Positions 31,806 to 43,329 of a stretch of 64,000 nucleotides of DNA are shown here, piece by piece. Position 1 is the first letter of the stretch. Each line of letters opens with the position of its first letter. Location of the stretch: assembly GCF_023053635.1 (NCBI RefSeq), contig NC_086184.1, forward strand, positions 13,872,379 through 13,936,378. The letters run 5' to 3'. A program made the translations under genes and the position numbers. The DNA is from Elgaria multicarinata webbii (taxonomy: Eukaryota > Chordata > Lepidosauria > Squamata > Anguidae). Under the pieces are notes generated by a model. The model did no database searches. It was not told the origin of the DNA and saw nothing but the letters and a program-made list of their open reading frames with translations.

Positions 31806-32251
31806 ATGGATTGACTGGAAGATCTCTGGGGGAGTTCCCATTTATTTAACAATACCAGGAACAAAGTGACTCCTTTTGCCTTAAATTATGCTGCTGAAAT
31901 GGGGGGGAAACTGGGGTAACCAGGAGAGATTTTTTGTGTGGGAGGACTCAGAGCTCCATTCATTTCTGGTACTCAAACCAAATCCTTGAGTTCAGAGTTC
32001 TTTCAGTCTGGGTGTACATGCTTGGCACCAGGCTCCTCATGATGGATCTCAGGATTCTAGGGGCGGGGGAACAAACTAGATCCCATGAGCCAATGCTGTA
32101 GGCAACTGGTTGGAAACTGTGGAAAGTAGGATTATGGACTAGTAGGATTATATTCTTCAGTTATTTCCTGATTTTGTACAGAATATTCTACATGCACATT
32201 TTGCTGTATTTTTCAGTTCTATCACATGTACACATTGATAAAACATGAAGA
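31806..32251. other. Intergenic, unassigned
   Basis: No feature recognised. Confidence 0.35.
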
Positions 32252-32360
32252 AGCAGAGGAGGAGGAGGAGGAGGAGGAGGAGGAGGAGGAGGAGGAGGAG
32301 GAGGAGGAGGAGGAGGAGGAGAAGGAGAAGGAGAAGGAGAAGGAGAAGGAGAAGGAGAAG
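32252..32360. repeat. (GGA)n/(GAGAAG)n polypurine tract
   Basis: About 24 GGA/GAG units, then about seven GAGAAG units; over 100 purines in a row on the + strand. Open frames of poly-Glu or poly-Ser through it are artefacts. Confidence 0.95.
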
Positions 32361-32484
32361 CTGTTCTTGATGTGGTTATATGTAGGTCTAACTAGGAATC
32401 GCTTCTGATCATACAGAAATGAGCATGAACCAAAGCTGACAAAAGACATTTTTATTCCAAAATCTTGGCTCTTTGGAAAAGCCC

Positions 32485-32486
<2 letters not shown>

Positions 32487-32535
<49 letters not shown>

Positions 32536-32590
32536 TTTATTCATGTCTTATCCTCCTCTCCCTTTGGATCATAACTGGATATTTATGTTT
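32487..32590 (-). mobile_element. L2-like LINE tail (reverse) with (AAT)n
   Basis: (AAT)n at 32487-32535, then TTTTATTCATGTCTTATCCT and CCTCTCCCTTTGGATCATAA, the diverged complement of the L2-like 3' end. Confidence 0.65.
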
Positions 32591-33269
32591 GAGTCACAAG
32601 AGCTGCTACTTATAAAAATAATAATAAGTCTGAAGAAGCTTTTTTTAAAAAATAAAAAAAATACCAAAAAACTATTTTTGGTTCCAATTGCAAGTAGTAC
32701 ATGTTGGCCCAAGCTAGCTAAAGAAATGAAATTAAGTAGCGCATTGTTATTCTGCCAAACGCAGAATATTGCTTCTCATTTTTAATTGTCACCAGAACAA
32801 TGAGCACACTGCTAAGTAGATTTGCGGCAAGTCTAAAGGTTTTAAGCTCTGAGCTGAAGCAAGGAATGTGTGTATGAAGGGAGAGAGGAGACACTTTAAA
32901 TTAATTGTCCTAAGATTTCCTTGTTCCTGGAAAACATACAAATTAGGATGACTTTTCTAATGCACTGTAGATTAGGGATCAGCAACCAGCAGCACTTGGG
33001 CCAAAATCAGGTCCTCAAAATCTGGACCCCTATGTACTAGATTCTGTAGAGATGGGGAGAAATGCATTCAGTGTGGACTTTAATGTGAACCTTCCTAATT
33101 TAGATGGTTTGTAATCCATACCAGCCACCCTCACCAGGTTTGGACATCACAAATAACCCACACCCAGTGATGGTAATTATGCTAATTAAGTGGCTTGCAA
33201 CCAGCCAACATGACTCATTTTCCCTCCATAATCATGGGAACCTAATCAAAGTGAGAGAAGGTAGTGGCT
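32591..33269. other. Intergenic, unassigned
   Basis: No gene. 32970-33020 (TAGGGATCAGCAACCAGCAG) may be an old hAT fragment. Confidence 0.3.
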
Positions 33270-33483
33270 GGGTTCACACAACATGCTAACCCACAATCAG
33301 AGGTTGAGTGTGGGTGGTTGTTGAACTGAGGGTTGTTTGTTGAACCAGGGATTGTCATGCTGTCTGAACCCAGGACATTTTCAGCATGCAATGTGGCTTA
33401 TTTTTCTCCAACAAGCCAACTTGAGAACCCACGGTTTATTATTGAATTGTTCAGGGTGGTTAACAAGCCATGCTGCATGGTTC
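33270..33483. mobile_element. Unclassified palindromic MITE-type DNA hosting a hAT insertion
   Basis: GGGTTCACACAACATGCTAA, GGTTGTTTGTTGAACCAGGG and CATGCTGTCTGAACCC resemble the TTCACACAACAYGCTAA type also seen near 4088-4200. The block continues after the hAT MITE (from 34098). Borders are uncertain. Confidence 0.45.
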
Positions 33484-33491
33484 ATAAGGAC

Positions 33492-34089
33492 TAGGGATGT
33501 GCTCTGCTTCTAATCGGACCAGCGAATTAGAAGCGGAGCGGGGGGCTTCGCCTGCCCTTAAGGCGGAGGCAAAGAGGATTGGGGGGCCGGCGGAGCGTGG
33601 CGAAGAGGATCGAGGTGAAGGCGGATCCTTCGCCTCGATCCGGAGCTCCACCAGAAAGGTAAGTGGGGTTTACCGGGCCCTGCCGCTGTCGCTGTCACCC
33701 ATGAATTAGGGTAAAAAAAACCCTCCTCTCCCTTACCTGCATCCATCCGCGGTCCGTTGGCTTCTTCAATTGAACTGCGGGCTCAATTGAAGAAGCCGAC
33801 GGACCATGGATGGAGGCAGGTAAGGCCCCCCTCCCCCTTGGTCCCTTACTGGGCTCTGCCACCATCGCCGCACGGGCGGTGACAGTGGCAGGGCCCGGTA
33901 AACCCCCCCACCCTCCTCTCCCGTCCTTACCTGGCGCCACTCCCCTCCACTGCGGAGCTCCGATTCGGAGCCGGAGCTCCGCGGCGAAGAGGAGCAGAGT
34001 ATGGGCGGAGCGGCGCGGAGCGGAGCGGTCCAATCCGAAATTTTCAGATCGGCCCACGGGGCAGATCGGGGGGTCTGTGCACACCCCTA
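33492..34089. mobile_element. hAT non-autonomous element (TAGGGMTGTGC family), copy 2
   Basis: 598 bp, left TAGGGATGTGC, right GCACACCCCTA. Identical 8-mers ATAAGGAC at 33484-33491 and 34090-34097. A long internal palindrome (about 33732-33774 against 33782-33825) has CTTCTTCAATTGA facing TCAATTGAAGAAG. Donor-like AAAGGTAAGT (33655) and CAGGTAAGG (33816), plus CCTTACCTG on the other strand (33732, 33925), match the placement in copy 1. Ends are GGAGCGGAGCGG-rich. Confidence 0.92.
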
Positions 34090-34097
34090 ATAAGGAC

Positions 34098-34351
34098 ATC
34101 ACACTAATCCATGGCTCAGCAACAATCCACACTCACTATAATATGCAAGGTTTGCTCTGGAAGGTGTAAAAACTATTTTTTATTAATGTATCCAAGACAG
34201 AGAAATGTGTGTAGGATTAATGCCCTATTCACTTTTTTTTCCCTTTGTGATCAAAATGCAACACAAAGAATTTGTCACAAGTGGGATGTGTGAATTGTAA
34301 TAAAAAAGTGAATTACAGAGCCTTTGCCAGCCAGTGGAGTCTGCTTAGCCC

Positions 34352-34389
<38 letters not shown>

Positions 34390-35272
34390 TCTTTTCTTTT
34401 TTTCAAAATCAGCTCCTTATTGTTTGCCAACAAACAAGCACACTCCAAAAATGCATCCAGAGCAGAAGACGTTGGGTGCAGGAGTGGGAAAGAGGTTAAC
34501 GTCAAAAGAATTGTACATGGGAAATTGCCCCACATGCACAGACAAAAGTACTTGGTAATTACTTTGAAGTTTGGTGAAATTAGGCATTACATTTTTATGC
34601 ATTCCAATGGGGAATTAAAATACTCCCAGCTGATGGTCATGGAGTAAAACATAACACAGCATAACATTACAGCACAATGCATAATGCATATGTTTCTTGT
34701 TCATTTACAAACAATATTACGTTCATTATTTTATTAATCTTTTTCTCCTTTTTAATGTGAATTTAACAAAACAAAACAGAAAACAAACCATAAAAAGAAG
34801 AAAACAAGAAATTACATGCATGAAAATATCAATATTCCATCAATTACAACATTCTAAAAATGGGGGGGGGGATTATGAGTAGGTTTCAAGAAAAGCAGAT
34901 CACATATCCAGACATTTATGCATTCGTAAGTGGCACCTATATACCACCCTTTCAAATGCTGTTAGTGTTGTTAGGTCCTCAGCCCATTGCATTATGGGAG
35001 GTGAACATTTATCCTTCCAATGTTGTAATATCAGTCTTTTGGCTGTCATAAGTGCTCAGAAAATCTATTTGCGCTGACCATAACTCAACTTCCAAGAAAC
35101 TGATAAATAGTTTAGGAGGACATGTACATCATTCAATATTAAAGACTGTTCCAATACAATGTTTATGCATATTATGACCTCCTCCCAAAAGGAGGTGACT
35201 ATTGGCCATTGCCAAAATATATATAGATAAAAGAAGTTAGTAGTGTATAGCCCTTTCCTGCTTTTTTGCCCC
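34098..35272. other. Intergenic, unassigned
   Basis: (CT)n at about 34352-34388. 34620-34690 has ACATAACACAGCATAACATT. 34690-35230 is AT-rich with no recognised repeat. No gene. Confidence 0.35.
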
Positions 35273-35526
35273 TCAGTGGTGTAGTGGCTAAAGTGTTGGA
35301 TTGGGAGTCAGGAGATCCAGGTTCTAGTCCCCACTCAGTCATGGAAACCCACTGGGTGACTTTGGGCCAATCACAGACTCCCAGCCCAACCTACCTCACA
35401 GGGTTGTTGTTGTGTGGATACAATGGAGAGGAGAAGGAGGATTATGTACGCTGCCTTGGGTTCCTTGGAGGAAAAAAGGCAGGATATAAATGCAAAAATA
35501 AATAAAAACAAATAAAATAAATAATG
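35273..35526 (+). mobile_element. tRNA-derived SINE
   Basis: A-box type TGGTGTAGTGGCTAAAGTG (35277 on), B box GGTTCTAGTCC (35320-35330), then CACTGGGTGACTTTGGGCCA, CTCACAGGGTTGTTGTTGTG, GGGTTCCTTGGAGGAAAAAA, GGCAGGATATAAATG and an AAATAAA tail. The clearest full copy in the window with 52441. Confidence 0.88.
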
Positions 35527-37674
35527 CAAATATGGCTCATAAATAGTGAAAAAACCCTCCAAAATGTGCATGCAGCATGGCCCTGTCCCTTCCTTTGTGC
35601 ACCCTTATTGGCCTCCTCCATCCCCTTCTCCCTTCCTGCTGGCAGCAACAGCCTAACTGTGTTCTCAAGATGGTGATGAGCTTTGTATGGGATAATTAAC
35701 CTCCTGGTTATATCAGTCTTCTCACCCACTCCCTACCCTATTTGGCTCAGCAATAAAAAAGAAAAACCTTACGGGAACATCTACACAAAAAGAGATTTGA
35801 GACCTAGGTAGGAAGGAGGCATTCAGCAATGGAAGATGATGAAAGAACAAGGTGAGGGGGACATTGTCATGAAGGTCCCATAGGATGTCAAACAACGGGA
35901 AACGAAATGAAAGACAAATTATTATCATGTTACAACTTAGCATCCTTTTTCGGATGTGCTAAAAATTGCCAAGTAACCATTTAGTGTCTAAAGGATGAAT
36001 CACAGTTAACGACCAGCTGTGTAAACAATGGATTCATTACTTTTCATGATGCTGGAAAGCTGAGGATTTTCTTTCCTCTTGGTAAAGTTGCAAAATATGC
36101 AACTTGAAAGAAAACAGCTTTAAATTTACACTTGTAATGTGTAGAGAAAGTAGAGGCCATGGGGAGCAAAACTGTCAGTGGGAACTTAAATAACCTGCCT
36201 TCCATTGCCGTCACTGGTGTTGCTGATGGCCAAGAGAACGTCAACTAGCAGCAGCTGTTGAGGCCTAAGCCTTCCTTTAGACTTGGGATCTATGTCCCAG
36301 AGAAGCAACAAGAAATGAAGCATTGCTGATCCGTGTTTTCTGTTACCATGTGGCTGGGTCTTGTCAGTGTGGAGGCTGCAAGCCCCAATGTCAGTGGGGC
36401 AGAGAAGCTGCTCCAGGTTGTAATCTGTACTTAAAGGTGTTGAACCCCATCCCCAAAAGTATCTTGGAAGCCCCTTGGATAGCTCATTTAGAGCTCAGAC
36501 TACAACCTGGCACTAACATTGGAGCCGCCAGCCTCCATCAAAAAGAGGGAATGCCAGCCTCCCTAAATCTGGTCCCCTCCAGATGTTTTAGGCTACATCT
36601 CTCAGCGTTCAAAAAAAAATTCAAGTACTTAAAAAAAAGTTTCTCGCTCACTATCAGCTCTTTTGCTCATTCTGCACTATGGGGAAACATTAATGTACAT
36701 TATGGTACTTTTGTTTCAGGATTACAAAAACTAACCAAAACTCTGTCTGTGTGATGCAGAGGAGGAATGTCTTCCCTATGGCAGTCCTGCACAGTTTAGG
36801 CGATTGGGCTAAATGACCTGCAAGGCCCCTTCCAACTCTGCCAACTGGTGTTGGCTGCCAATTAGGTACTGTAAGGTGGAATGTTGGCATCAGTTCCATG
36901 ATAGCTTCATATGCATAGACTTCACATGGCTATCCTGGTGAACAGACAAATCTGAGAGGACCTGGGCTGGCCGTAGGATAAATAGCCCCCAGGGTGAGGA
37001 GTAGCTCTGGTGCCCCTTTACAGTGAGCTTTGCAGGGCCACCCAGAGAGTTTATGGGGCCTGTTGCAGGTGTGATGTTGGGGCCCCTATTGCTGCCCCCT
37101 ACAAGGACCCATGCATATGTGTACAAAGCTGGAGGCCACATGTGAGAATCAATGCAAGCATGGACTGCATTTGAAGTGCTAAGTGTTCAGTAATGTTGCC
37201 TCAAAGCAAAGCTGAGTTCCATGGATTTTTACCCAGCACAAATGACATCCAAGTAGAAACTCAAAAAGAAACTACTTTAAAGCTAATTGAAGGGAGCCCG
37301 TTTTTTTGTAGTTAGTACCCCCAAACAACCTGTAGAACCTGGGGAGAGAGACACTTGCTTTTGACCATCTAGCTTACTGCAGACAGGGCATTAAAATGAC
37401 AAAACACCGAGCTCAGTTTGGTGCCCCAGGTGACCACCCCACTACCCACCCATAAGGCTGACCCTGCTTAGAATCACCACTGTGTCACTGACAGCCATCC
37501 AGCTCTGAGGCAGAGCCAAAGCTGGAACTAGCCACAGAATCTTACTGTTGAAATTACACTTCTGTTAAGGCCATGACCCATATCAGTTGGAATTTCCTTC
37601 ATTTTAGAGCTTATGTGAACACGGAAAGCCCATAACACAACATGTTAAACTAAAAGGTTGTTGCTGCTGTTGAG
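35527..37674. other. Intergenic, mostly unassigned
   Basis: No gene. 36369-36540 has imperfect inverted blocks (GGAGGCTGCAAGCCCCAATG against CATTGGAGCCGCCAGCCTCC; CCAGGTTGTAATCT against ACTACAACCTGG), probably a MITE. 36560-36610 has CCCTCCAGATGTTTTAGGCT, a hAT MITE block. 36800-36845 (GGCTAAATGACCTGCAAGGC, CCCTTCCAACTCTG) looks like a CR1 3' end. 36960-37110 and 37410-37460 are unclassified. Confidence 0.4.
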
Positions 37675-37684
37675 ATAGATAGAT

Positions 37685-37726
<42 letters not shown>

Positions 37727-37745
37727 GATAGATAGATAGATAGAT

Positions 37746-37808
<63 letters not shown>
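37675..37808. repeat. (GATA)n microsatellite, long
   Basis: About 130 bases of GATA units broken by three short ATGATA or ATATA interruptions. Confidence 0.95.
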
Positions 37809-38139
37809 CATTGCATCTTCTATCTTCATACATTTTAGCTAGAGGAGGAAAAGACATGAGTTATGGATAAGAGGTATAGCTGCCCAAGCAAAACTAGGGA
37901 CAGAAGGGTATATTCCCTAATTCATTTGTCTTCAATTTGAGCAGTTACATATGGCCGCAACCCTAAGATCAGTGCCAGCTCCAGGTTTTTGAAGGCCCTT
38001 GGTCAAGGTATCCTCAGTGGTCCCCACCCTCAATAAATCTACCTTCTCATCACCATTGACACCAGTTGCTGTTGCTCCTCATCCACTTGTTTGCTTGACA
38101 GGCAGAAAGCCAGGGAGCAAGTAAGCTGTGCCATCTATT
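37809..38139. repeat. Unclassified dispersed repeat, left part (split by L2)
   Basis: 37975-38139 is interrupted by the L2 copy and resumes at 38389 (TGCTTCTCCTTCTCACCACC). Part of it (38415-38480) recurs reversed at 17700-17835. Confidence 0.4.
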
Positions 38140-38333
38140 CTGACTTTTGTTCTGACTTTATACTGTTAGTTTTACCCTACCCAGTGCCTGTTTACCCTAC
38201 CCTGTGCCTGTTTGCATTCTCTTCCCCTCCTTATTGTTTTATTATGATTTTATTAGACTGTAAGCCTATGCGGCAGGGTCTTGCTATTTACTGTTCTACT
38301 CTGTACAGCACCATGTACATTGATGGTGCTATA

Positions 38334-38376
<43 letters not shown>

Positions 38377-38381
38377 TAATA
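38140..38381 (+). mobile_element. L2-like LINE 3' end
   Basis: ACTGTTAGTTTTACCCTACC, GTAAGCCTATGCGGCAGGGT, CTCTGTACAGCACCATGTAC, GGTGCTATATAAAT, then (AAAT)n and (AAT)n. ATCTATT stands on both sides (38133-38139 and 38382-38388), a target duplication. Plus-strand relative of 20269-20800. Confidence 0.88.
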
Positions 38382-38388
38382 ATCTATT

Positions 38389-39060
38389 GCTTCTCCTTCT
38401 CACCACCATGGTTGTTTGGGCCAGAGCAAGAGGCAGGTGAACAAGCAGGTTGCCAGGAGCAACTCAAGGGGACTCTTCTCTCAGCCCCTGCTGAGACAAG
38501 GGCCCATGACAAGTGCCCAACCATACCTACCCTTGACACCAGCCCATCTTACGATGAGTCCCATCAGCTGTACCACTACCGCCATTGCTTTCCTTCATTT
38601 AGTTTTTGAAGAGATTGTCAGCAGAACTGATTCACCAGCCTGGATTTTTCAGTCCCAGTTTGTGCTGGTGTCTCAGCCTGAGCCTCAGCTCTGGCTTGTT
38701 GACCAATTGCAGCCTGATGGGCTGCAGGGACTGTTAAGCAAACCTCTTGGAAAGTCTAGGGCATGCTGTGCCTCGGAAGTCCATGCCTCCTTGGCAGTTC
38801 TGTTGCCGATGTCAGTTCCCAGGCTGGCCTTTGTTTGCCTGAGCTCTCTCGTCAGCTGTTTGCCTGCCTTGAAAAGTTCGGGCTTTGTGCAACAGATTGT
38901 TTGTCTGCAGTTCCGCTCTTGGCTTGGTTGCCTGAAGTTTCTGGGACAAGGTTCTGCAAGGATGTCCGAGGGGGGGGGGGGAGAGACTCGAGTTTATGTA
39001 AGTTTGTGTTGGGCGTTGGCTCTGGGATTGACTCTAGCCCTCATCTCTGTGTCTGAGTCC
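38389..39060. other. Unclassified dispersed repeat, right part
   Basis: Continues the repeat broken by the L2 copy. The + strand frame 38416-39156 is open for 246 codons, with a hydrophobic stretch (WALALGLTLALISV) then poly-RG/RE from the GGGAGA repeat. It matches no protein I know and spans repeat DNA, so I do not call it a gene. Confidence 0.4.
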
Positions 39061-39148
39061 CAGAGAGAGAGAGAGAGGGAGAGAGGGAGAGGGAGAGGGA
39101 GAGGGAGAGGGAGAGGGAGAGGGAGAGGGAGAGGGAGAGGGAGAGGGA
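39061..39148. repeat. (GA)n/(GGGAGA)n tract
   Basis: Short GA run followed by about 11 GGGAGA units, ending at the left edge of a GC-rich MITE. Confidence 0.95.
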
Positions 39149-39687
39149 GGCCTTAACTAGACCTACCTTTTGTTCCGGGGGAGAGGAGGGGAGATTTCGC
39201 GTTGCGATTAACACGAGATCTCGCCCCCATTTACACGTAAGGCGCAACAACCTCAGGGAGAGAGACGTTGCGCCCGCCATTTTAAAATTATTTTTAAAGG
39301 GAGAGGAGCGCACAAACGCTCATACACTGAAGGTAGGTGCTTTTAAAAATGTCATTTCATTTCCCCACTCCCCCCACCCTAACCCCGATGGGTGCAGAAC
39401 TCCTGAGGAGTGCTGCGCCCCTGGCTCCTGGCTCCATGCAAATGGAGCTCCTGGCTCCATGCAAATAATCTCACGGAGCGGGGTCAAGTCACGGAAACAA
39501 GCCAGACATTCCGCCGTCTCGGGCTCAGCCCAGGACCATGGAAAAAGCGGGCCCAAAGGGGAAGGCTATATCCCAGGGCAAGGTAGGGATGATCCTTTCC
39601 TGATCCCAGGATCCCCTGTGCATCATGTGGACGCACAGGGACAATCCCGGGGTTCACCCCAGGATATAGCCTGGTCTAACTAAGGCC
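39149..39687. mobile_element. GC-rich MITE family, copy 3
   Basis: 539 bp; left GGCCTTAACTAGACC and right GGTCTAACTAAGGCC, a 15-bp inverted pair with two mismatches. It contains CGCCATTTTAAAATTATTTT, an ATGCAAAT octamer pair (near 39437 and 39460) and the hairpin CCCCTGTGCATCATGTGGAC plus GCACAGGG (39613-39640). Inserted next to or within purine repeats, so the target duplication cannot be read. Confidence 0.82.
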
Positions 39688-40964
39688 AGAGAGAGAGAGA
39701 GAGATACACAGGTATTTTAAAACCAACAGCGAACATCTAAGGTTCCTTGCATACTGTCTTTCCTCTTTGCTCTAGAGGCCTGATTTGGACTGGGCTCACT
39801 GTGCACTTGGAAGGGAGGGTGAAAACTTTCCCACCACTGTTTGCTTCCCAAAATTCAGCTTCCATCGGAAATTTGTTGCCTGATTAATCAGGGAATCTTT
39901 CTAAGAGATCAAAAGATGTGTTGAATTAATCAACTGGATTGATCAACTAAACACTGCAACCCTATTTCTCGGAGCTTATTTCACACTTCTTCTCAAGAAC
40001 ATGTCCCGATTGGACCACTCCATGTGCACTTTTCACTACCACCTGCATAGTAGTAAACCATATCTCCAGTTTTCAGCCAGTCACCATTTACACTTTTCTT
40101 TCTATATTCAAAAGGTGTCAGAGGGGACACATTCCCCCCTACACACACACCAAAAAAACCCTCTGAATTATTGGTCGGGGGATACTTCTTTGTCCCAGCC
40201 AAACTCTTGGGTTAAAACTTGCAACAAAAACTGATCCAACAAAAGAGATTTCTGGAAAATAATTTTTAAAATGAATAAGAGCATGAGACATGCCCGAAGA
40301 AATCTACTGATTTTTGCAATTGGGATGCTGCTTTTTTTTTTGTCCTAACCAATGGAAAATGATGGGGTAAAAAATGTCGCTAAAACCATTAATGTCCACA
40401 AAGTGTTAAGGTGGCAGCAGGCAGTATTAACTTAAGCCAGAAGCCCATGCTAGTTTTGTATCAGCCTATTCCTCTAAGTTGGTCTCTAAGACCCTAGTTG
40501 TGGTCATGTGAACTGACAATCAGCTCCAGGAAGTAGAAAACATGGGCTTTCTGTTCATGCTCCCAATCTAGTCTTCTACTGATAGGGCATTGCTAGTGCT
40601 TAAAACATTTGAGCCCAAAGCACACAAATCTGCATAAAATGGACATATGCTATGTTTTTCTATACAGCAAATTAAGAAATAGCAGGATTTCTTTACGTTT
40701 CACATAAGGCAAATCCAGCCAATTAATTTCCCATCCAAATCACACCAAAGAAAATCAATCATTGAATTAATTTGCACACGCACACACACACACACACCAG
40801 ATCAGTCTAAACCAGTAGTTCCTCTTCAAGGACAAGTGGCAGCGAAGAGGTGTGGGAAAACTACACACAAAAGTGTGGCTGGTAAATTTGATCACGAGTC
40901 CTTCCATCACCACCCCTTCCCACCTGCATCCCTCTCCATGCAATTAAGCTTAGGGGAGGGCAAG
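39688..40964. other. Intergenic, unassigned
   Basis: No gene or repeat identified apart from a short (CA)n at 40775-40797. Confidence 0.35.
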
Positions 40965-41420
40965 CTTCCATAAGAACTGCCCTGCTGGATCAGACAAGGG
41001 TCCATCTAGACCAGCAATCTGTTCAGAAAGTGGCCAACCAGCTGTCGACCAGGGACCAGCAAAGCAGGACATGGTGCAACACCACCCTCCCACCCATGTT
41101 CCCCAGCAACTGGTGCACACAGGCTTACTGCCTCAGATACTGGAGGTTGCACTTAGCCATCAGGGCTAGTAGCCATTGATAGCCTTCTCCTCCGGGAAAG
41201 TATCCAGCCTCCTTTTAAAGCCATCCAAATTGGTAGCCAGCACTACGTCTTGTGTTAGTGAATTCGAGAATTTAACTATGTACGGTGTGAAGAAGTACTT
41301 TCTTTTATTTGTCCTGAATCTCCCACTAATCAGCCTCATGGAATGACCCCGGTTTCTAGTATTTTGAGAGAGGGATAAAAATGTCTCTCCCTCCACATTC
41401 TCCACATGTGTGGGGGTTTT
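40965..41420 (-). mobile_element. CR1 LINE 3' region (reverse)
   Basis: CATAAGAACTGCCCTGCTGG, GGGTCCATCTAGACCAGCAA, CCCACCCATGTTCCCCAGCA, AGCCTCCTTTTAAAGCCATC. The minus-strand frame 41166-41405 encodes the CR1 C-terminus: RNRGHSMRLISGRFRTNKRK and GFKRRLDTFPEEKAINGY. Confidence 0.85.
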
Positions 41421-41534
41421 CCCTAAGTTTAATCACCATCCAGGGTGTATTTTGCAGGTTGGAAGTTCAAACAAAAGGGTTCCCCCCTGAAAACCACCCC
41501 TGAATGGCAATTGTAGCGGGCGGCTACCAAGAAC

Positions 41535-41862
41535 AGGGCCTTTTCTATTGCGGCACCCCAGTTATGAAATGAGTTTCCCAGAGAGGCTCGCCTGGTACCT
41601 ACCTTGTGCTCTTTCCAACGCCAGGTAAAGACCTCCTTATTTTCCCAGGCATTTTAGTCTTTTAGCTCTGTTGTTCTAAATCCATTATTGTACTTCCAAT
41701 CTCTGCTTTGCTGGTAGCTTTTAGTTTGGTTTGTACTTTTAAACTTTTGCATTTTGTGTTGTATTTTCTTATGTATTTTGTGGTTTAAATTGTTTTAATT
41801 GTTGTGAACCACCCAGACAGCTTCGGCTATTGGGCAGTATAGAAATGAGATGAAATAAATAA
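41535..41862 (+). mobile_element. L2-like LINE 3' end (CAGCTTCGGCTATTGGGC type)
   Basis: GGCCTTTTCTATTGCGGCAC plus CCCAGTTATGAAATGAG (RT C-terminus), 3'UTR, then GTGAACCACCCAGACAGCTT, CGGCTATTGGGCAGTATAGA and a short A/T tail. Confidence 0.8.
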
Positions 41863-43329
41863 CGCAGGGGGGGAACCATCTGTTGGCACCAATTGGACAC
41901 TCAGGACGCTGGAGAAAAGACATGGAGCCAGAACACCAGGGGATCAGACCTCGCCATGGCCCCTGTAACTAGCCTATGAAATGTGCAATAAGAACATTAA
42001 CAACAATCTATGTGAATTGAGCAAACAGCTACACAGATGTAGAAAAAAGATTGCCCTTCGGACTCGCTGTTCAGAAAATAAGATGGTGAGTAATCTGTTC
42101 GGACAGCCTTTAGTAATTCTTCATTTATTCATTACCTCATGCTGGCACTTTCTCTTTACTTAGCTCCTCTAGTGTAAGAGCACTGTACAGATGCAGAGCA
42201 TGGAGGCATAATGCTATCAAAATGATGGCTTGCGGACAGATGGTATCCTAGATTTGCAAGAAGGCCTTTGTATAATTAACAGTGGGCTCATTACATTGAA
42301 AAACATTCACTCACGTAATGTGCTTTTATATATTATCAGTAATATACTAAAACTCCTCAATTACAGTACCAAATTCACAAGGAGAAGGGCGGCGATGAGC
42401 TGGCTTCATAGGAAGAATGATGTACAAGCCATTTGCTCCAGTTCTTAATTTTGATGAGTCCAATTTTATAAATAAGGATACATTTTCCAAGGCTATCATT
42501 GCTAATTATGCATTTCCCTAAACGCATCACATTAGGCGACTGATGAAATGTTCTACTAAAGGCGACTTACTGTCTTTTTGTGGGGCATTGGAGGAAAAAA
42601 AACCTTGGCACTCAATGTGTCTCAATTGATATTCGGATATTTTAACCCGGTGACATGCTCATGCTTTGTTTTGCTTTGCTTTAGGTTTTCTGTAAGTTTA
42701 TTCTTGTTGAAGGGATCCAGCTATTTGATATGTAAGGACTGGAGTCCTCCAGCTCATGTGAAATTAGATGAACATCTTGGCCCTTGCTGAACCTTGACCA
42801 TTAGTGAAGGAGTCTGGAAAATCATCAACTGTTGTTTAAGAAAAGGTCAAAAATGAGCAGCCAAAAATACTGAACTCTCATTGCTGGGTATCAAGGCCAA
42901 TGCAAGAAAATACACTGAGAAGCCGGAGGGACTTTGGACAAGAGGTGGGGAGCCAAAAAGATACAAGAGAAATCAAAATGCTAACACAAAAGAAATGTAA
43001 AAATGTTGAGCAGATCATTTAAAGGAGAGAAACCAGGAGCAAGTTTCATAGGCTTGAATGACTTCATTCTCTTTTGGCTTGTTTTGATCATGAGATCCAT
43101 GGACTGTTTTGATCATGCAATCCAGGTCAATATTATTTTTCTATAGCAAAACTATAATCTGGTTGCCTCTTGACCACATCCACATGGGGGTTCTTCCTTC
43201 AAGAGGAGAGGTGTAACAGAAATACATCAGACAAACTCACTTCTTGTGTTTGCTGTGCGGTCGATTGAACCAGTTATACACGTCTAGCCAGATCCTTCTG
43301 AAGTCTTTAATAGGGCTTCCTTTCTTGGC
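41863..43329. other. Intergenic, likely single-copy in part
   Basis: No gene. 42460-42570 has GCTAATTATGCATTTCCCTA (homeodomain/POU-type) in repeat-free DNA, a candidate conserved non-coding element. The rest is unassigned. Confidence 0.35.

Noticed and set aside
35277-35345. Possible tRNA gene (A and B boxes present)
   Set aside because: The boxes belong to a tRNA-derived SINE repeated at 2570, 52441 and 53851; no cloverleaf or anticodon arm was convincing.
38416-39060. Internal coding region of a retrovirus-like element
   Set aside because: No protease, reverse transcriptase or integrase motif could be recognised in any frame here.
38416-39156. 246-codon + strand open frame
   Set aside because: Starts in a dispersed repeat and ends in poly-RG/RE from a GGGAGA array; no recognised domain.
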